A stretch of DNA of 64,000 nucleotides from an uncultured Cohaesibacter sp. (GTDB lineage: Bacteria > Pseudomonadota > Alphaproteobacteria > Rhizobiales > Cohaesibacteraceae): the NCBI RefSeq assembly GCF_963677725.1, contig NZ_OY782507.1, positions 1,922,001 through 1,986,000 on the forward strand, in the 5' to 3' direction. This document shows, in pieces, positions 53,550 to 61,451 of this stretch. The notes beneath the pieces were generated by a model, which was not told the DNA's origin, ran no database searches, and saw nothing but the letters and a program-made list of their open reading frames with translations. The translations under genes and the position numbers were made by a program. Numbering within the stretch: position 1 is the first letter of the stretch; every line of letters starts with the position of its first letter.

Positions 53550-55252
53550 TGGCACGGGGCGCAGTGATATCAGGGGCCGAAGGCAGTGCCTTGCTAAGAT
53601 GGATCGCCACCGTCGGCCTTCTGGTGATTGTTGCAATCCCCGTTCTGTTCATCGTCATTCAGGCGATTTTTCCTCATATCGGGGGCGGCTCTTTTGCCGC
53701 TCCTTTTTCTTTGTTCATCAAGACGCTTGCCGACCCGGACTTGATTGGTCTTGGACGCAACACGCTCCTGCTGGGAGTTGGCACCGTCATGTGCGCCGCC
53801 ATTCTGGGGATCCCCTTGGCAGCCTTGCGGGCGCTTTACCGCATTCCCGGTGCACTCATCTGGGATGCGATCCTGCTCATACCCTTCATGATTCCCCCCT
53901 ATATTGCAGCCCTTGGCTGGATTATGACCCTGCAGCCGAGGGGCTATCTGGAGCAGTTGACGTCTATAAATCTCGCTCCTTTGCTGTTTTCCGTGCCCGG
54001 CATCATGATCATTATGGGGCTGAATACCTTCTCGGTGGTCTATTTTGTTCTCTCGCGGACCTTTGAGACCATTGGCGCGCGCTATAGCGATGTGGGACGG
54101 GTGTTTGGCGCGGGGCAGTGGCGATCCTTCTGGCGCATCACCTTTCCGCTGGCCATGCCAGGGTTGGCGGCGAGCCTGTTGCTGGTCTTTGCCATGTCTA
54201 TCGAGGAATATGGCACCCCTGCCGCGCTCGGTCGCCGAATTGGCTTTGAAGTGCTGGTGACGGGCATTGAAAACCGCATTTCCGAATGGCCGATTGATCT
54301 GCCCGGAGCGGCCACGCTTTCGCTGGTGCTGGTGCTGCTGGCGTTGGGGGCCTTCATGGTGCAAAGATGGCTTTTGACCCGGCGGGATTATCGCATCGTT
54401 GGCGGCAAGCCACAGGCATCTGACAAGCGTGATCTTGGCGTCTGGCGCTGGCCGGTCACCTTGTGGTTTGCCTTTATCGCCTTTCTCGCCACTGGTCTGC
54501 CAATCCTCGCCATACTGGCGACTGCCCTGTCACGGACGATATCCGGCGGATTGGCATGGGGCAATCTCGGCTTTGACAATTTCAATGAATTGCTGGGCGT
54601 TGGCAGCGACGGTTTGGTGGCGCTCGGTAATTCGCTCGTGCTGGGACTGGTGACAGCGTTGCTTGCTGGCCTGTTGGGGGCGATCACCGCCTATTCGGTA
54701 GTCAAGGGGCGTGGGCGCTTCCGGATCGTGTTGGATGCCTTATCGATCACACCCAACGCCCTGCCCGGCGTTGTGGTGGCAGTCGGCATCATTCTGGCGT
54801 GGAATCAGCCATGGCTGCCAATCACCCCCTACAACACGCCCTTCATTTTGTTGCTGGCTTATGTCTGTATCCTGCTGCCGCAGCCGGTGCGGTATGCAAC
54901 AGCTTCCCTCCATCAGCTGGGAGACAATCTGGAAGCGGCTGCAAGGGTGTCCGGCTCCGGTCCAATGCGGGCCTTTTGGCGGATCATCCTGCCGCTGATC
55001 CTGCCAAGCATGATCACCGCCATGATCCTTGTTTTTGCCGTGGCCTCGCGCGAGCTGGTGGCCTCGCTGTTGGTGGCGCCGGTCGGCTTTCAGACCATTG
55101 CCGTTTTCATTTGGCAGCAATTTGATCAGGGGTCTATGGGGCTCGGCATGGCGATGGCCTTCTCGGCGGTCGTCATTACCACCCTCATCCCCCTCGTCCT
55201 GATTTCGATCCTCAAGCGGGTGTCCAAAGGCACCGTGGCGGGCCTTAATTAA
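53549..55252 (+). CDS. ABC transporter permease with two fused channel domains, FbpB/AfuB type
   Basis: 567 residues, about 12 membrane segments in two similar halves. Each half has its own coupling loop: GARYSDVGRVFGAGQWRSFWRITFPLAMPGLAASL near residue 185 and LGDNLEAAARVSGSGPMRAFWRIILPLILPSM near 470. This tandem architecture is characteristic of FbpB-like permeases. The start overlaps the binding-protein stop by one base (TGATG). Its stop overlaps the stop of the convergent Cys-rich gene by two bases within TTAATTAA. Confidence 0.94.
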   Translation: MARGAVISGAEGSALLRWIATVGLLVIVAIPVLFIVIQAIFPHIGGGSFAAPFSLFIKTLADPDLIGLGRNTLLLGVGTVMCAAILGIPLAALRALYRIPGALIWDAILLIPFMIPPYIAALGWIMTLQPRGYLEQLTSINLAPLLFSVPGIMIIMGLNTFSVVYFVLSRTFETIGARYSDVGRVFGAGQWRSFWRITFPLAMPGLAASLLLVFAMSIEEYGTPAALGRRIGFEVLVTGIENRISEWPIDLPGAATLSLVLVLLALGAFMVQRWLLTRRDYRIVGGKPQASDKRDLGVWRWPVTLWFAFIAFLATGLPILAILATALSRTISGGLAWGNLGFDNFNELLGVGSDGLVALGNSLVLGLVTALLAGLLGAITAYSVVKGRGRFRIVLDALSITPNALPGVVVAVGIILAWNQPWLPITPYNTPFILLLAYVCILLPQPVRYATASLHQLGDNLEAAARVSGSGPMRAFWRIILPLILPSMITAMILVFAVASRELVASLLVAPVGFQTIAVFIWQQFDQGSMGLGMAMAFSAVVITTLIPLVLISILKRVSKGTVAGLN

Positions 55253-55530
55253 TGCTCCGCCAAGGGTCTTTCTTTTGCATCGGGTTTGCCAACGGGTGTC
55301 TTGAGGGGTGTTGTCGTATCAAACTTGAGCTCACCGGGCACGCAGGCAGAGCAGGTCGGCCCGCCAGAGGTGCAATCTGAACAGGCGCCGCGTTTGGCCC
55401 AGAGTTTGCGATAGAGATAAAAGAGCGCCAAAGCCACAATCAGGGCTACGGGCAACAAGTCCCAAAGGCTGCCTCTGCTGCCTTCCAGCAAGGCGGTGGT
55501 GGCGTTATCTGCCGCATATGCCATCATCAT
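55249..55530 (-). CDS. FeoB-associated Cys-rich membrane protein
   Basis: 93 residues. One membrane helix (LWDLLPVALIVALALFYLYRKLW, about residues 22-44), followed by a cytosolic tail with two CxxC pairs, CSDC and CSAC, in positions 50-67, and a disordered end. This is the pattern of the small proteins encoded after feoB in many bacteria, which may bind iron or an iron-sulfur cluster and support FeoB. It overlaps feoB by 4 bases. Confidence 0.85.
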   Translation of the reverse strand: MMMAYAADNATTALLEGSRGSLWDLLPVALIVALALFYLYRKLWAKRGACSDCTSGGPTCSACVPGELKFDTTTPLKTPVGKPDAKERPLAEH

Positions 55531-58022
55531 TGTGCCATCCTCACGCGTTTCGCTTCATTGCGGCCACTGACAAGTCCAACAAAGAGCAACAAGGCCAGCG
55601 CTGACAGATAAACCACAGTCATCATTTGAATGCCCGTCAGCCCGGTCATGCGACCGATGGTGAAGACCAGACTAGACACCGTCAGCCCAAGGGCTGTGGG
55701 GAACAGAATGGCAAACAGCATCCATTTGTAAGAGCCGGTTTGAACCTTTACCATCACAGTGGTCGCCAGGCAGGGCGGATAGAGGGCGAAGAACAGGATC
55801 ATCGAAACGGCCAGCAGAGCAGTGGCACCTGCCGCTTCTGTTTCAGCTCCCATCCGTTGTTCAAGGCTGGCATTCTGATCTTCATCCTGCTGGAACAATA
55901 CCCCGAGGGTCGCAACAGAGCTTTCCCGCGCCGCAAAGGAGGACAGCAAGGCCACGTTGATCTTCCAGTCAAAGCCGGCAAATTGCGTCACCGGCTCCAT
56001 TGACCGACCCACCTCGCCAAGAATGGAGTTGGTGATCCGCTCTTCTTTCATGACACGACGGATGGATTTGCGGGTTTTGACCAGTTTCTTGAGGGACCTG
56101 CCTGCGGCTCTGGCCTGTTTGTCGCCCTTGGGCGCCTTGACCAGGGGATAAAATGCCGGGTTGCGGGCCTTGAAGTCATCATTCACTGCCTTGGAGGCTT
56201 CCGCCCCCTTGGCATTCAGCTTGGCCCGCTTGAAGTCGGTATAATAATTGACCAACCCGACGATATTGTCGTTGCTGGCGAGGCTTTGATATTGGTTACC
56301 GGACATGTCCGCCTGAAAAGCCTCGATGGCAGCAAGCCCTTGGGCTTTGAAGTCATCCATACGCTCATCGGACAGGCCGGGAAATTGCAGCAGGGAGAAG
56401 ACCACCACCGCAACAGCGACGACGATGGTGCCAACCTTCTTGAGATAAATCCATGTGCGCTCGAACGACCGGCGGATAACCGCGGATGGGGTTGGCATAT
56501 GATAGGCAGGCAGTTCCATCACGAAGGGCGAGGTTTCTTCTCCGCGCAGGATCGTAACGGTCAGCAATTTTGATACCAACAATGCAAAGATGATGGTCAT
56601 GGTCGAGATGTAGAACATCATCAAGGACTTGTCGTCGACGAAGAAGATGCCGAGCAGAAGGGTATAAAGCGGCACCTTGGCCAGGCAATTCATGAAGGGC
56701 ACGGCAAAGATGGTGGCCATGCGCGCACGATTGTCAGGAATGCCTTTGGTCGACATGATGCCGGGCACCGCGCAGCCCCCGGCAAAGACACCGCCAAGGA
56801 TCAGCGGCAGGGTGCTCTGGCCATGCAGACCAAAGCGATGGAGGATCTTGTCAAGAATGAAGGCAATCCGCGCCATATAACCGGAATCCTCCAATATGGC
56901 GATCAGGGCAAAGAGAATGACGAAGATGGGCACATAATTGAGCAGGGTGTTGGCGGAATCGACCAGCCACAGCCCCATGGCTCGACTATAGGGATCTTCC
57001 AGAAACCCGGCATCTGGCAAAAGGCCAGCCATGATCTCACGGAATTTGGCAAGGTAGGGCCATGTGTGATTGGTCAGCTCATAGCCCCAGACGATGGAAA
57101 TCTGGTAGATCATAAAGACTGTTAAAACCAGAAAAGCAGGCGCTGCCCAACGATTAAGGACCACCCGGTCAATCTTGTTGGAGACGGATTCACCGGCATT
57201 TTGCCCCCCTTCCACACAGGCGTCGATGAGGCCTTGCACGCGGCGGTCGCGCATGGTGATCACATGATCAGAACAGCTCAATCCCTCGGCCTGCTCAAAA
57301 GCTTCCCCCATTGCGCGCGCCTGATTGATAATCCGGATCGCTTCGCTTTCTTCCAGTGTTTCGGAGAGTAAAGTCTGGGCCTGACTGTCCTGCTCAAGCA
57401 GCTTGATGGCCAGCCAGCGGGGCGGCAGTTGCCATTGTGATGCGCATGAGGCGACCATTTCTGCCATGTGTTCGATCTTTGGCTCAAGCACGCCATAGTC
57501 GACACGACAGTCCGGCTTTGCACTGCTCTGAGCTTCCCGGGTGATGGCATCGCGCAAGGCATCTCGTCCAATGCCTTTTGAACCGATGGTTTCAACCACA
57601 GACAGCCCCAGCGCCTTGGAAAGCCCGGCCAGATTGATCACGATGCCGCGTTTTCCGGCCATGTCCATCATGTTGAGGGCGAGAACCGATTTCAGACCCA
57701 TTTCCAGAAGCTGGAAGGTGAGATGCAGGGACCGACGCAAATTTGATGCATCCACAACATTAACCGCGACATCGGGTCGCTCCCGGATCAGGAAGTCTCT
57801 GGCGACCCGTTCTTCCAGTGAAAAAGAGGTCAGACTGTAGGTGCCCGGCAGGTCCACAGCGGTGACTGCGAGCCCTGCGAAATTGTATCGGCCATACTTC
57901 TTGTCGACCGTCACGCCCGGATAGTTGGCCACATGCTGTCGGGCACCGGTCAAAACGTTGAAAAGTGTCGATTTTCCTGCATTCTGCTGGCCAGCCAGGG
58001 CGACCTTGATTTGCTTGGTCAT
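55527..58022 (-). CDS. feoB: ferrous iron transport protein B
   Basis: 831 residues. Cytosolic G domain: G1 GQQNAGKST at 11-19, G3 DLPG at 57-60, G4 NMMD at 117-120. A helical spacer follows, then the membrane domain with the paired gate motifs GGVFAGGCAVPGIMSTKG near 415 and ALYPPCLATTVMVK near 755. Between them, about residues 555-675, is a long charged insertion predicted on the outer face (LNAKGAEASKAVNDDFKARNPAFY and the lysine/arginine-rich stretch after it), making the protein longer than the 773-residue E. coli FeoB. Imports Fe(II). Overlaps feoA and the Cys-rich gene by 4 bases each. Confidence 0.97.
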   Translation of the reverse strand: MTKQIKVALAGQQNAGKSTLFNVLTGARQHVANYPGVTVDKKYGRYNFAGLAVTAVDLPGTYSLTSFSLEERVARDFLIRERPDVAVNVVDASNLRRSLHLTFQLLEMGLKSVLALNMMDMAGKRGIVINLAGLSKALGLSVVETIGSKGIGRDALRDAITREAQSSAKPDCRVDYGVLEPKIEHMAEMVASCASQWQLPPRWLAIKLLEQDSQAQTLLSETLEESEAIRIINQARAMGEAFEQAEGLSCSDHVITMRDRRVQGLIDACVEGGQNAGESVSNKIDRVVLNRWAAPAFLVLTVFMIYQISIVWGYELTNHTWPYLAKFREIMAGLLPDAGFLEDPYSRAMGLWLVDSANTLLNYVPIFVILFALIAILEDSGYMARIAFILDKILHRFGLHGQSTLPLILGGVFAGGCAVPGIMSTKGIPDNRARMATIFAVPFMNCLAKVPLYTLLLGIFFVDDKSLMMFYISTMTIIFALLVSKLLTVTILRGEETSPFVMELPAYHMPTPSAVIRRSFERTWIYLKKVGTIVVAVAVVVFSLLQFPGLSDERMDDFKAQGLAAIEAFQADMSGNQYQSLASNDNIVGLVNYYTDFKRAKLNAKGAEASKAVNDDFKARNPAFYPLVKAPKGDKQARAAGRSLKKLVKTRKSIRRVMKEERITNSILGEVGRSMEPVTQFAGFDWKINVALLSSFAARESSVATLGVLFQQDEDQNASLEQRMGAETEAAGATALLAVSMILFFALYPPCLATTVMVKVQTGSYKWMLFAILFPTALGLTVSSLVFTIGRMTGLTGIQMMTVVYLSALALLLFVGLVSGRNEAKRVRMAQ

Positions 58023-58288
58023 AATTGGTCCCCGATCACCTCAATCGTTGCGGCCTCCCGCCGTCGAAGCGTAATGTCTGTCGCATCCAGCCGCAATTCA
58101 ATCGGGTCATTCAAAGGCGCAACCCTGACCACCTCAACGCGACTGTTGGGCATCAACCCCAAATCCAGAAGCCGCTGGCGCACTGCCCCAACCGCATTAT
58201 GCTTGCGGATACGCACCCGCGTTCCGGGCAAAGTATCGTTTAGGGTCATAGACTTAGCTTGTTCTTGCGGAGGAGTGGTGTTGGTCAT
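58019..58288 (-). CDS. feoA: ferrous iron transport protein A
   Basis: 89 residues, an SH3-like cytosolic accessory of FeoB. TLPGTRVRIRKHNAVGAVRQRLLDLGLMPNSRVEVVRVAPLNDPIELRLDATDITLRRREAATIEV matches the family, including the LDLGLMPN turn. Slightly long at the N-terminus. First gene of the feo operon, divergent from a gene for a small exported protein. Confidence 0.94.
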   Translation of the reverse strand: MTNTTPPQEQAKSMTLNDTLPGTRVRIRKHNAVGAVRQRLLDLGLMPNSRVEVVRVAPLNDPIELRLDATDITLRRREAATIEVIGDQL

Positions 58289-58420
58289 AAAGGCACCGAA
58301 TTTGTCGTGGCTATTTCATGTTTCATCCGATAGACGCGGTTTGTGCGCTGCGGAATGAAATTGCGAATGATTACTATTTACAACAAACGGATCCAAGAAT
58401 AAAGTAAAACTTGAGGAACA

Positions 58421-58436
58421 GGTTCAAATTTGAACC
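58421..58436. promoter_or_regulatory. 16-bp perfect palindrome in the feo divergent region
   Basis: GGTTCAAATTTGAACC is a perfect inverted repeat, 133 bases upstream of feoA and 104 bases before the small exported gene. It does not match Fur, RirA or NikR sites I know. Probably an operator; its binder is unknown. Confidence 0.5.
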
Positions 58437-58458
58437 CCTTCATAAGTAGAGCGCTGTC

Positions 58459-58476
58459 TTTGGAATGATTCTTAAA
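58459..58476. promoter_or_regulatory. possible Irr iron-control element
   Basis: TTTGGAATGATTCTTAAA resembles the rhizobial Irr element TTTAGAA-N3-TTCTAAA with one mismatch in the left arm and one or two in the right. It is 63 bases upstream of the small exported gene and next to the feo operon, where iron control is expected. A weak match that needs testing. Confidence 0.35.
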
Positions 58477-58539
58477 ATAGAGGGCGGTCTAATTACTTAC
58501 GTAACTGTACGCGTTTTTACTATTCGGGAATAAACTAGA

Positions 58540-58854
58540 ATGAAACAACTTATAGCGCTTTCGATGCTCGGCTTTCTGGCAACCAGTGGAACGAGCTTTG
58601 CCCATACGCCCGTTTGCGCCTGCTACGACAATGGCGACGGCACAGTCCTGTGTGAAGGCGGCTTTTCTGACGGCTCCACGGCATCTGGCGTCAAACTCAG
58701 TGTCTTTGATGGGCAAGACAAGCTGATCCTTGAAGGCAAAATGAATGAAGACAGCGAGTTCGAGTTCGACAAGCCCGATGGGGACTATCATGTCATTTTT
58801 GATGCAGGCCCCGGCCATGCATTGACAATCGACGGCAGCGAAATCGTCGAATAG
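58540..58854 (+). CDS. small exported Cys-containing beta-sandwich protein
   Basis: 104 residues. Signal peptide 1-21 (ends TSFA); the mature protein begins with HTPVCACYDNGDGTVLCEGG, so a free N-terminal histidine is followed by three cysteines (CAC and C) that could bind metal or form a disulfide. The rest (ASGVKLSVFDGQDKLILEGKMNEDSEFEFDKPDGDYHVIFDAGPGHALTIDGSEI) looks like a small carboxypeptidase-regulatory beta-sandwich, similar in plan to the NikL-like protein at 18626 but with no membrane anchor. It lies upstream of a DUF4198 gene on the same strand and divergent from feoAB. I do not know a characterised homologue. Confidence 0.75.
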   Translation: MKQLIALSMLGFLATSGTSFAHTPVCACYDNGDGTVLCEGGFSDGSTASGVKLSVFDGQDKLILEGKMNEDSEFEFDKPDGDYHVIFDAGPGHALTIDGSEIVE

Positions 58855-59051
58855 CCGCCAAAAGCTCCCAGTCCACCGGCGCGACGGCCCGGTAGGCTGA
58901 CACTTGTCCACCGCTCACGTCAACACATCGCTTCACCCTCCAACCCGCTTCACAATCCGATATCAGATCAACGCCGACAGCCTGCTGTTCGGCGAACGGG
59001 ATGCCTTTGGCTTTCGTCGATCTGATACAGGCCCAAACAAGGAATGAATTC

Positions 59052-59837
59052 ATGAAAGCCCTACTTGCCGGCGTCGCAATCACTGCCATTGCCGTGGCCT
59101 CTCAGGCCAACGCCCATTTTCAGTTGCTCTATACGCCGCATGTCATGCTGGACAAGGCACAGGAGATTCCGCTGAAAATGATGTTTGGCCATCCGATGGA
59201 AAATGGTCATGCGATGGACATGGGCAAACCGGAAGCCTTTGATGTTTATTTCAAGGGCAAGAAGAAAGACCTTTTGCCGACACTCAAGCCAATCATGTGG
59301 AAGGGCGCACATAATGAAGCGAAGGCCTTCGAGACAAGCTACAAAGTCAAGCGCAATGGCGACTATATCTTTGCCCTGACCCCTGCCCCCTATTATGAAG
59401 GCAGCGAAGACATCTATATCCAGCAGATCACCAAGAGCTACGTCAACAAGGCGATGCCATCCAACTGGAATGAACCGCTTGGCCTGCCAACTGAAATCGT
59501 TCCGCTCAACAAGCCTTATCAGAACTTTGTTGGCAGCACATTTACCGGTCAGCTGCTTTCCGAAGGCAAGCCGGCGGCGGGCATTGAATGCGAGATCGAA
59601 TATATCAACCCGACCATCGATTTGGAGAAGAACGCTTTCTCCAAGGACGTCTCAGGCCCTGTGCCAGACAGTGCGATGGTTGCGGTTACCGATCCGAAGG
59701 GCATGTTCACCTTTGGCTTGCCGCGTGCTGGCAGCTGGGGCTTTGCCTGCCTTGGCTCCGGTCCGGTGACCGAGCATGAAGGCAAAGAGCTATCGCAGGA
59801 TGCTGTGATCTGGATCGACGTCAAACCCTTCCAGTAA
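59052..59837 (+). CDS. exported DUF4198 protein next to the Feo system
   Basis: 261 residues from the ATG at 59052 (AAGGA upstream). Signal peptide 1-21 (ends SQANA); the mature form starts HFQLLYTPHVMLDKAQEIPLKMMFGHPMENGHAMDMGKP. A histidine- and methionine-rich segment is visible early on (GHPMENGHAMDMG, about residues 52-64), suitable for soft metal ions. The second half (TFTGQLLSEGKPAAGIECEIEYIN, TDPKGMFTFGLPRAGSWGFACLG) is the same beta-sandwich as in the paralogue at 17683. It lies 197 bases after the small Cys-containing gene. The position opposite feoAB suggests a periplasmic iron role, unlike the nickel-type paralogue. Confidence 0.85.
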   Translation: MKALLAGVAITAIAVASQANAHFQLLYTPHVMLDKAQEIPLKMMFGHPMENGHAMDMGKPEAFDVYFKGKKKDLLPTLKPIMWKGAHNEAKAFETSYKVKRNGDYIFALTPAPYYEGSEDIYIQQITKSYVNKAMPSNWNEPLGLPTEIVPLNKPYQNFVGSTFTGQLLSEGKPAAGIECEIEYINPTIDLEKNAFSKDVSGPVPDSAMVAVTDPKGMFTFGLPRAGSWGFACLGSGPVTEHEGKELSQDAVIWIDVKPFQ

Positions 59838-59870
59838 GCTCGACGGCGCGACCCATTATAATGCCGATTG

Positions 59871-59905
59871 AAAAGGCCCGGCTTCGTTGCGAAGTCGGGC
59901 CTTTT
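59871..59905. terminator. bidirectional rho-independent terminator
   Basis: A 16-bp stem, AAAAGGCCCGGCTTCG with CGAAGTCGGGCCTTTT (one G-T pair) and a three-base loop, between the convergent DUF4198 and kinase genes. Confidence 0.9.
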
Positions 59906-59929
59906 GTCTTTGGGCAATGGATGACGGAG

Positions 59930-60586
59930 TCAGTGATCAGATCGGTAGGCAATATCCGCTTCAATGCTGCGCTCAATCACGGCGCGACCATTGGGGAGGT
60001 CATTGCCGTCAAGCTTGTGCAGGATGTCTTCCTCGCTGAGACCATAGCCCACCCAACGTTGCCGCAACCGGCGACGCAGTTCTTCTTCTGGAACATCAAT
60101 GAAGATGGTCATATCGAAATAGGGATGGAGCTGTTGCCATGGCTCATCCTTGAGCAACAAATAATTGCCCTCGACCAGAATGAGCTCCACGTCAGACGCG
60201 ATGATCCGGGCGCTGCCACGGGAAATTTCCAGTTCCCGATCAAAGACCGGCACTGCAACGCGGGTCTCGGAAGGATCCTTCAAACGTTGAAGCACCGAAC
60301 GCAAGCCGCCGACATCGAAGGTGTCCGGCGCCCCTTTCCAGGGACGTCGACCCATCTCGTGCAACACCGCATCGTCATAATGGAAGCCATCCATTGGCAG
60401 GACAGCCACCTTGCCCGGATGGCGGGCTGCCAAGGCGTCATATAACGCTTCGGCCGCGGTGCTCTTGCCAGAGCCGGGGGCTCCGGCAATGGCAACGAAT
60501 TTCCGCCCCGACGGGCCGCCTTTGGAGTCTTTTTCCATCAAGGCATCCACTTGGGACAGCAGCGCTTCAAATTGATCCAGTTTCAT
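59930..60586 (-). CDS. FrcK-like nucleoside/sugar kinase (uridine kinase/PRK fold)
   Basis: 218 residues. P-loop VAIAGAPGSGKSTAAEAL near residue 32, LPMDGFHYDDAVLHEMGR near 63, DTFDVGGLRSVLQRL near 88, then VPVFDRELE and the Walker-B-like ILVEGNYLLLKDEPWQQL near 135, with a lid arginine pair in LRRRLRQRWV. This is the group of small kinases encoded in rhizobial sugar ABC operons (FrcK in the fructose operon). It probably phosphorylates the imported sugar or its epimer. It starts 10 bases after the stop of the epimerase-type gene, last in the operon. Confidence 0.9.
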   Translation of the reverse strand: MKLDQFEALLSQVDALMEKDSKGGPSGRKFVAIAGAPGSGKSTAAEALYDALAARHPGKVAVLPMDGFHYDDAVLHEMGRRPWKGAPDTFDVGGLRSVLQRLKDPSETRVAVPVFDRELEISRGSARIIASDVELILVEGNYLLLKDEPWQQLHPYFDMTIFIDVPEEELRRRLRQRWVGYGLSEEDILHKLDGNDLPNGRAVIERSIEADIAYRSDH

Positions 60587-60596
60587 CGCAATCCCG

Positions 60597-61451
60597 TCAA
60601 ATCAGATGATATTGCTCGGACTTGTTGCGCAGGAATGACAGGCCCTTGGACATGACCTCGTCGTGACTGTTGGCAACAGGCCGCCACACCGACAGACCAT
60701 AGGCGATTTCCGGCGGCATGTTGATGAAGCTTTCCATTGCCAGCCCGCCCTTGAAGTTGATGGCGCGCAAGGTGGCAAAGATTTCATCCCAGTCGCAGGT
60801 GCCCTCGCCCGGAGTTCCCCGGTCGCTTTCGCTCAAATGAATATATTTGATATAATCGCGGGCGTCGAGAATGCCGTTACCTGCACCTTTTTCTTCGATA
60901 TTCATGTGATAGGTATCGAGATGGATGAATATATTGTCCGCCCCGACCCGTTCAATCAGCTCACGGGCCTGACAACTGGTATTGATCAGATGGTTCTCAT
61001 AGCGGTTGACCGGTTCGATGCCAAGCTGCAGATCCAGTGTCTTGGCGTAAGCGGCAATTTCGGTCATCACACGAGCAATATTGTCATATTCCTCTTGCAC
61101 GGGCGGCACGCCGGAGCGCTGGCCGATCCCGCCATAGATGACACCGCTGAGGGCCTCCCCGCCAAGGCCTTTGGTCTTGTCGAGGGCGAGCTTGAGATAG
61201 TCGATTGCTTTTTCCGGTGCCACAGACGCCCAGCATTCCTCAGGCAGGCCGAGGGAGCAAACGGCGCGCAATTCGTTCTTTTCGATCAAATTGCGGGTAT
61301 GATCAGTGTCAACGTCATGAGGTCTGAGCATGGGGATTTCGATGAAATCAACACCATATTGCTTGGCACCGGCCACCGCACGCTCGGCACCTTCACGGTC
61401 CCAGTTCATGGTCCACATGCTTGTATGTACGCCAAAGCCTTCCATGGTCAT
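60597..61451 (-). CDS. sugar-phosphate isomerase/epimerase-type TIM barrel (ketose 3-epimerase-like)
   Basis: 284 residues. The start at 61451 overlaps the permease stop by 4 bases (ATGA) and has AAGGA just upstream. Family features: FGVHTSMWTMNWDREGAERAVAGAKQYGVDFIEIPM at the N-terminus, metal-ligand glutamates and histidines in LGIEPVNRYENHLINT near residue 155, FIHLDTYHMNIEEKG near 190, YIHLSESDRGTPGEG near 212 and GGLAMESFI near 240. These match D-tagatose/D-psicose 3-epimerases. With the kinase and sugar ABC genes it suggests ketose uptake, epimerisation and phosphorylation. Confidence 0.9.
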   Translation of the reverse strand: MTMEGFGVHTSMWTMNWDREGAERAVAGAKQYGVDFIEIPMLRPHDVDTDHTRNLIEKNELRAVCSLGLPEECWASVAPEKAIDYLKLALDKTKGLGGEALSGVIYGGIGQRSGVPPVQEEYDNIARVMTEIAAYAKTLDLQLGIEPVNRYENHLINTSCQARELIERVGADNIFIHLDTYHMNIEEKGAGNGILDARDYIKYIHLSESDRGTPGEGTCDWDEIFATLRAINFKGGLAMESFINMPPEIAYGLSVWRPVANSHDEVMSKGLSFLRNKSEQYHLI

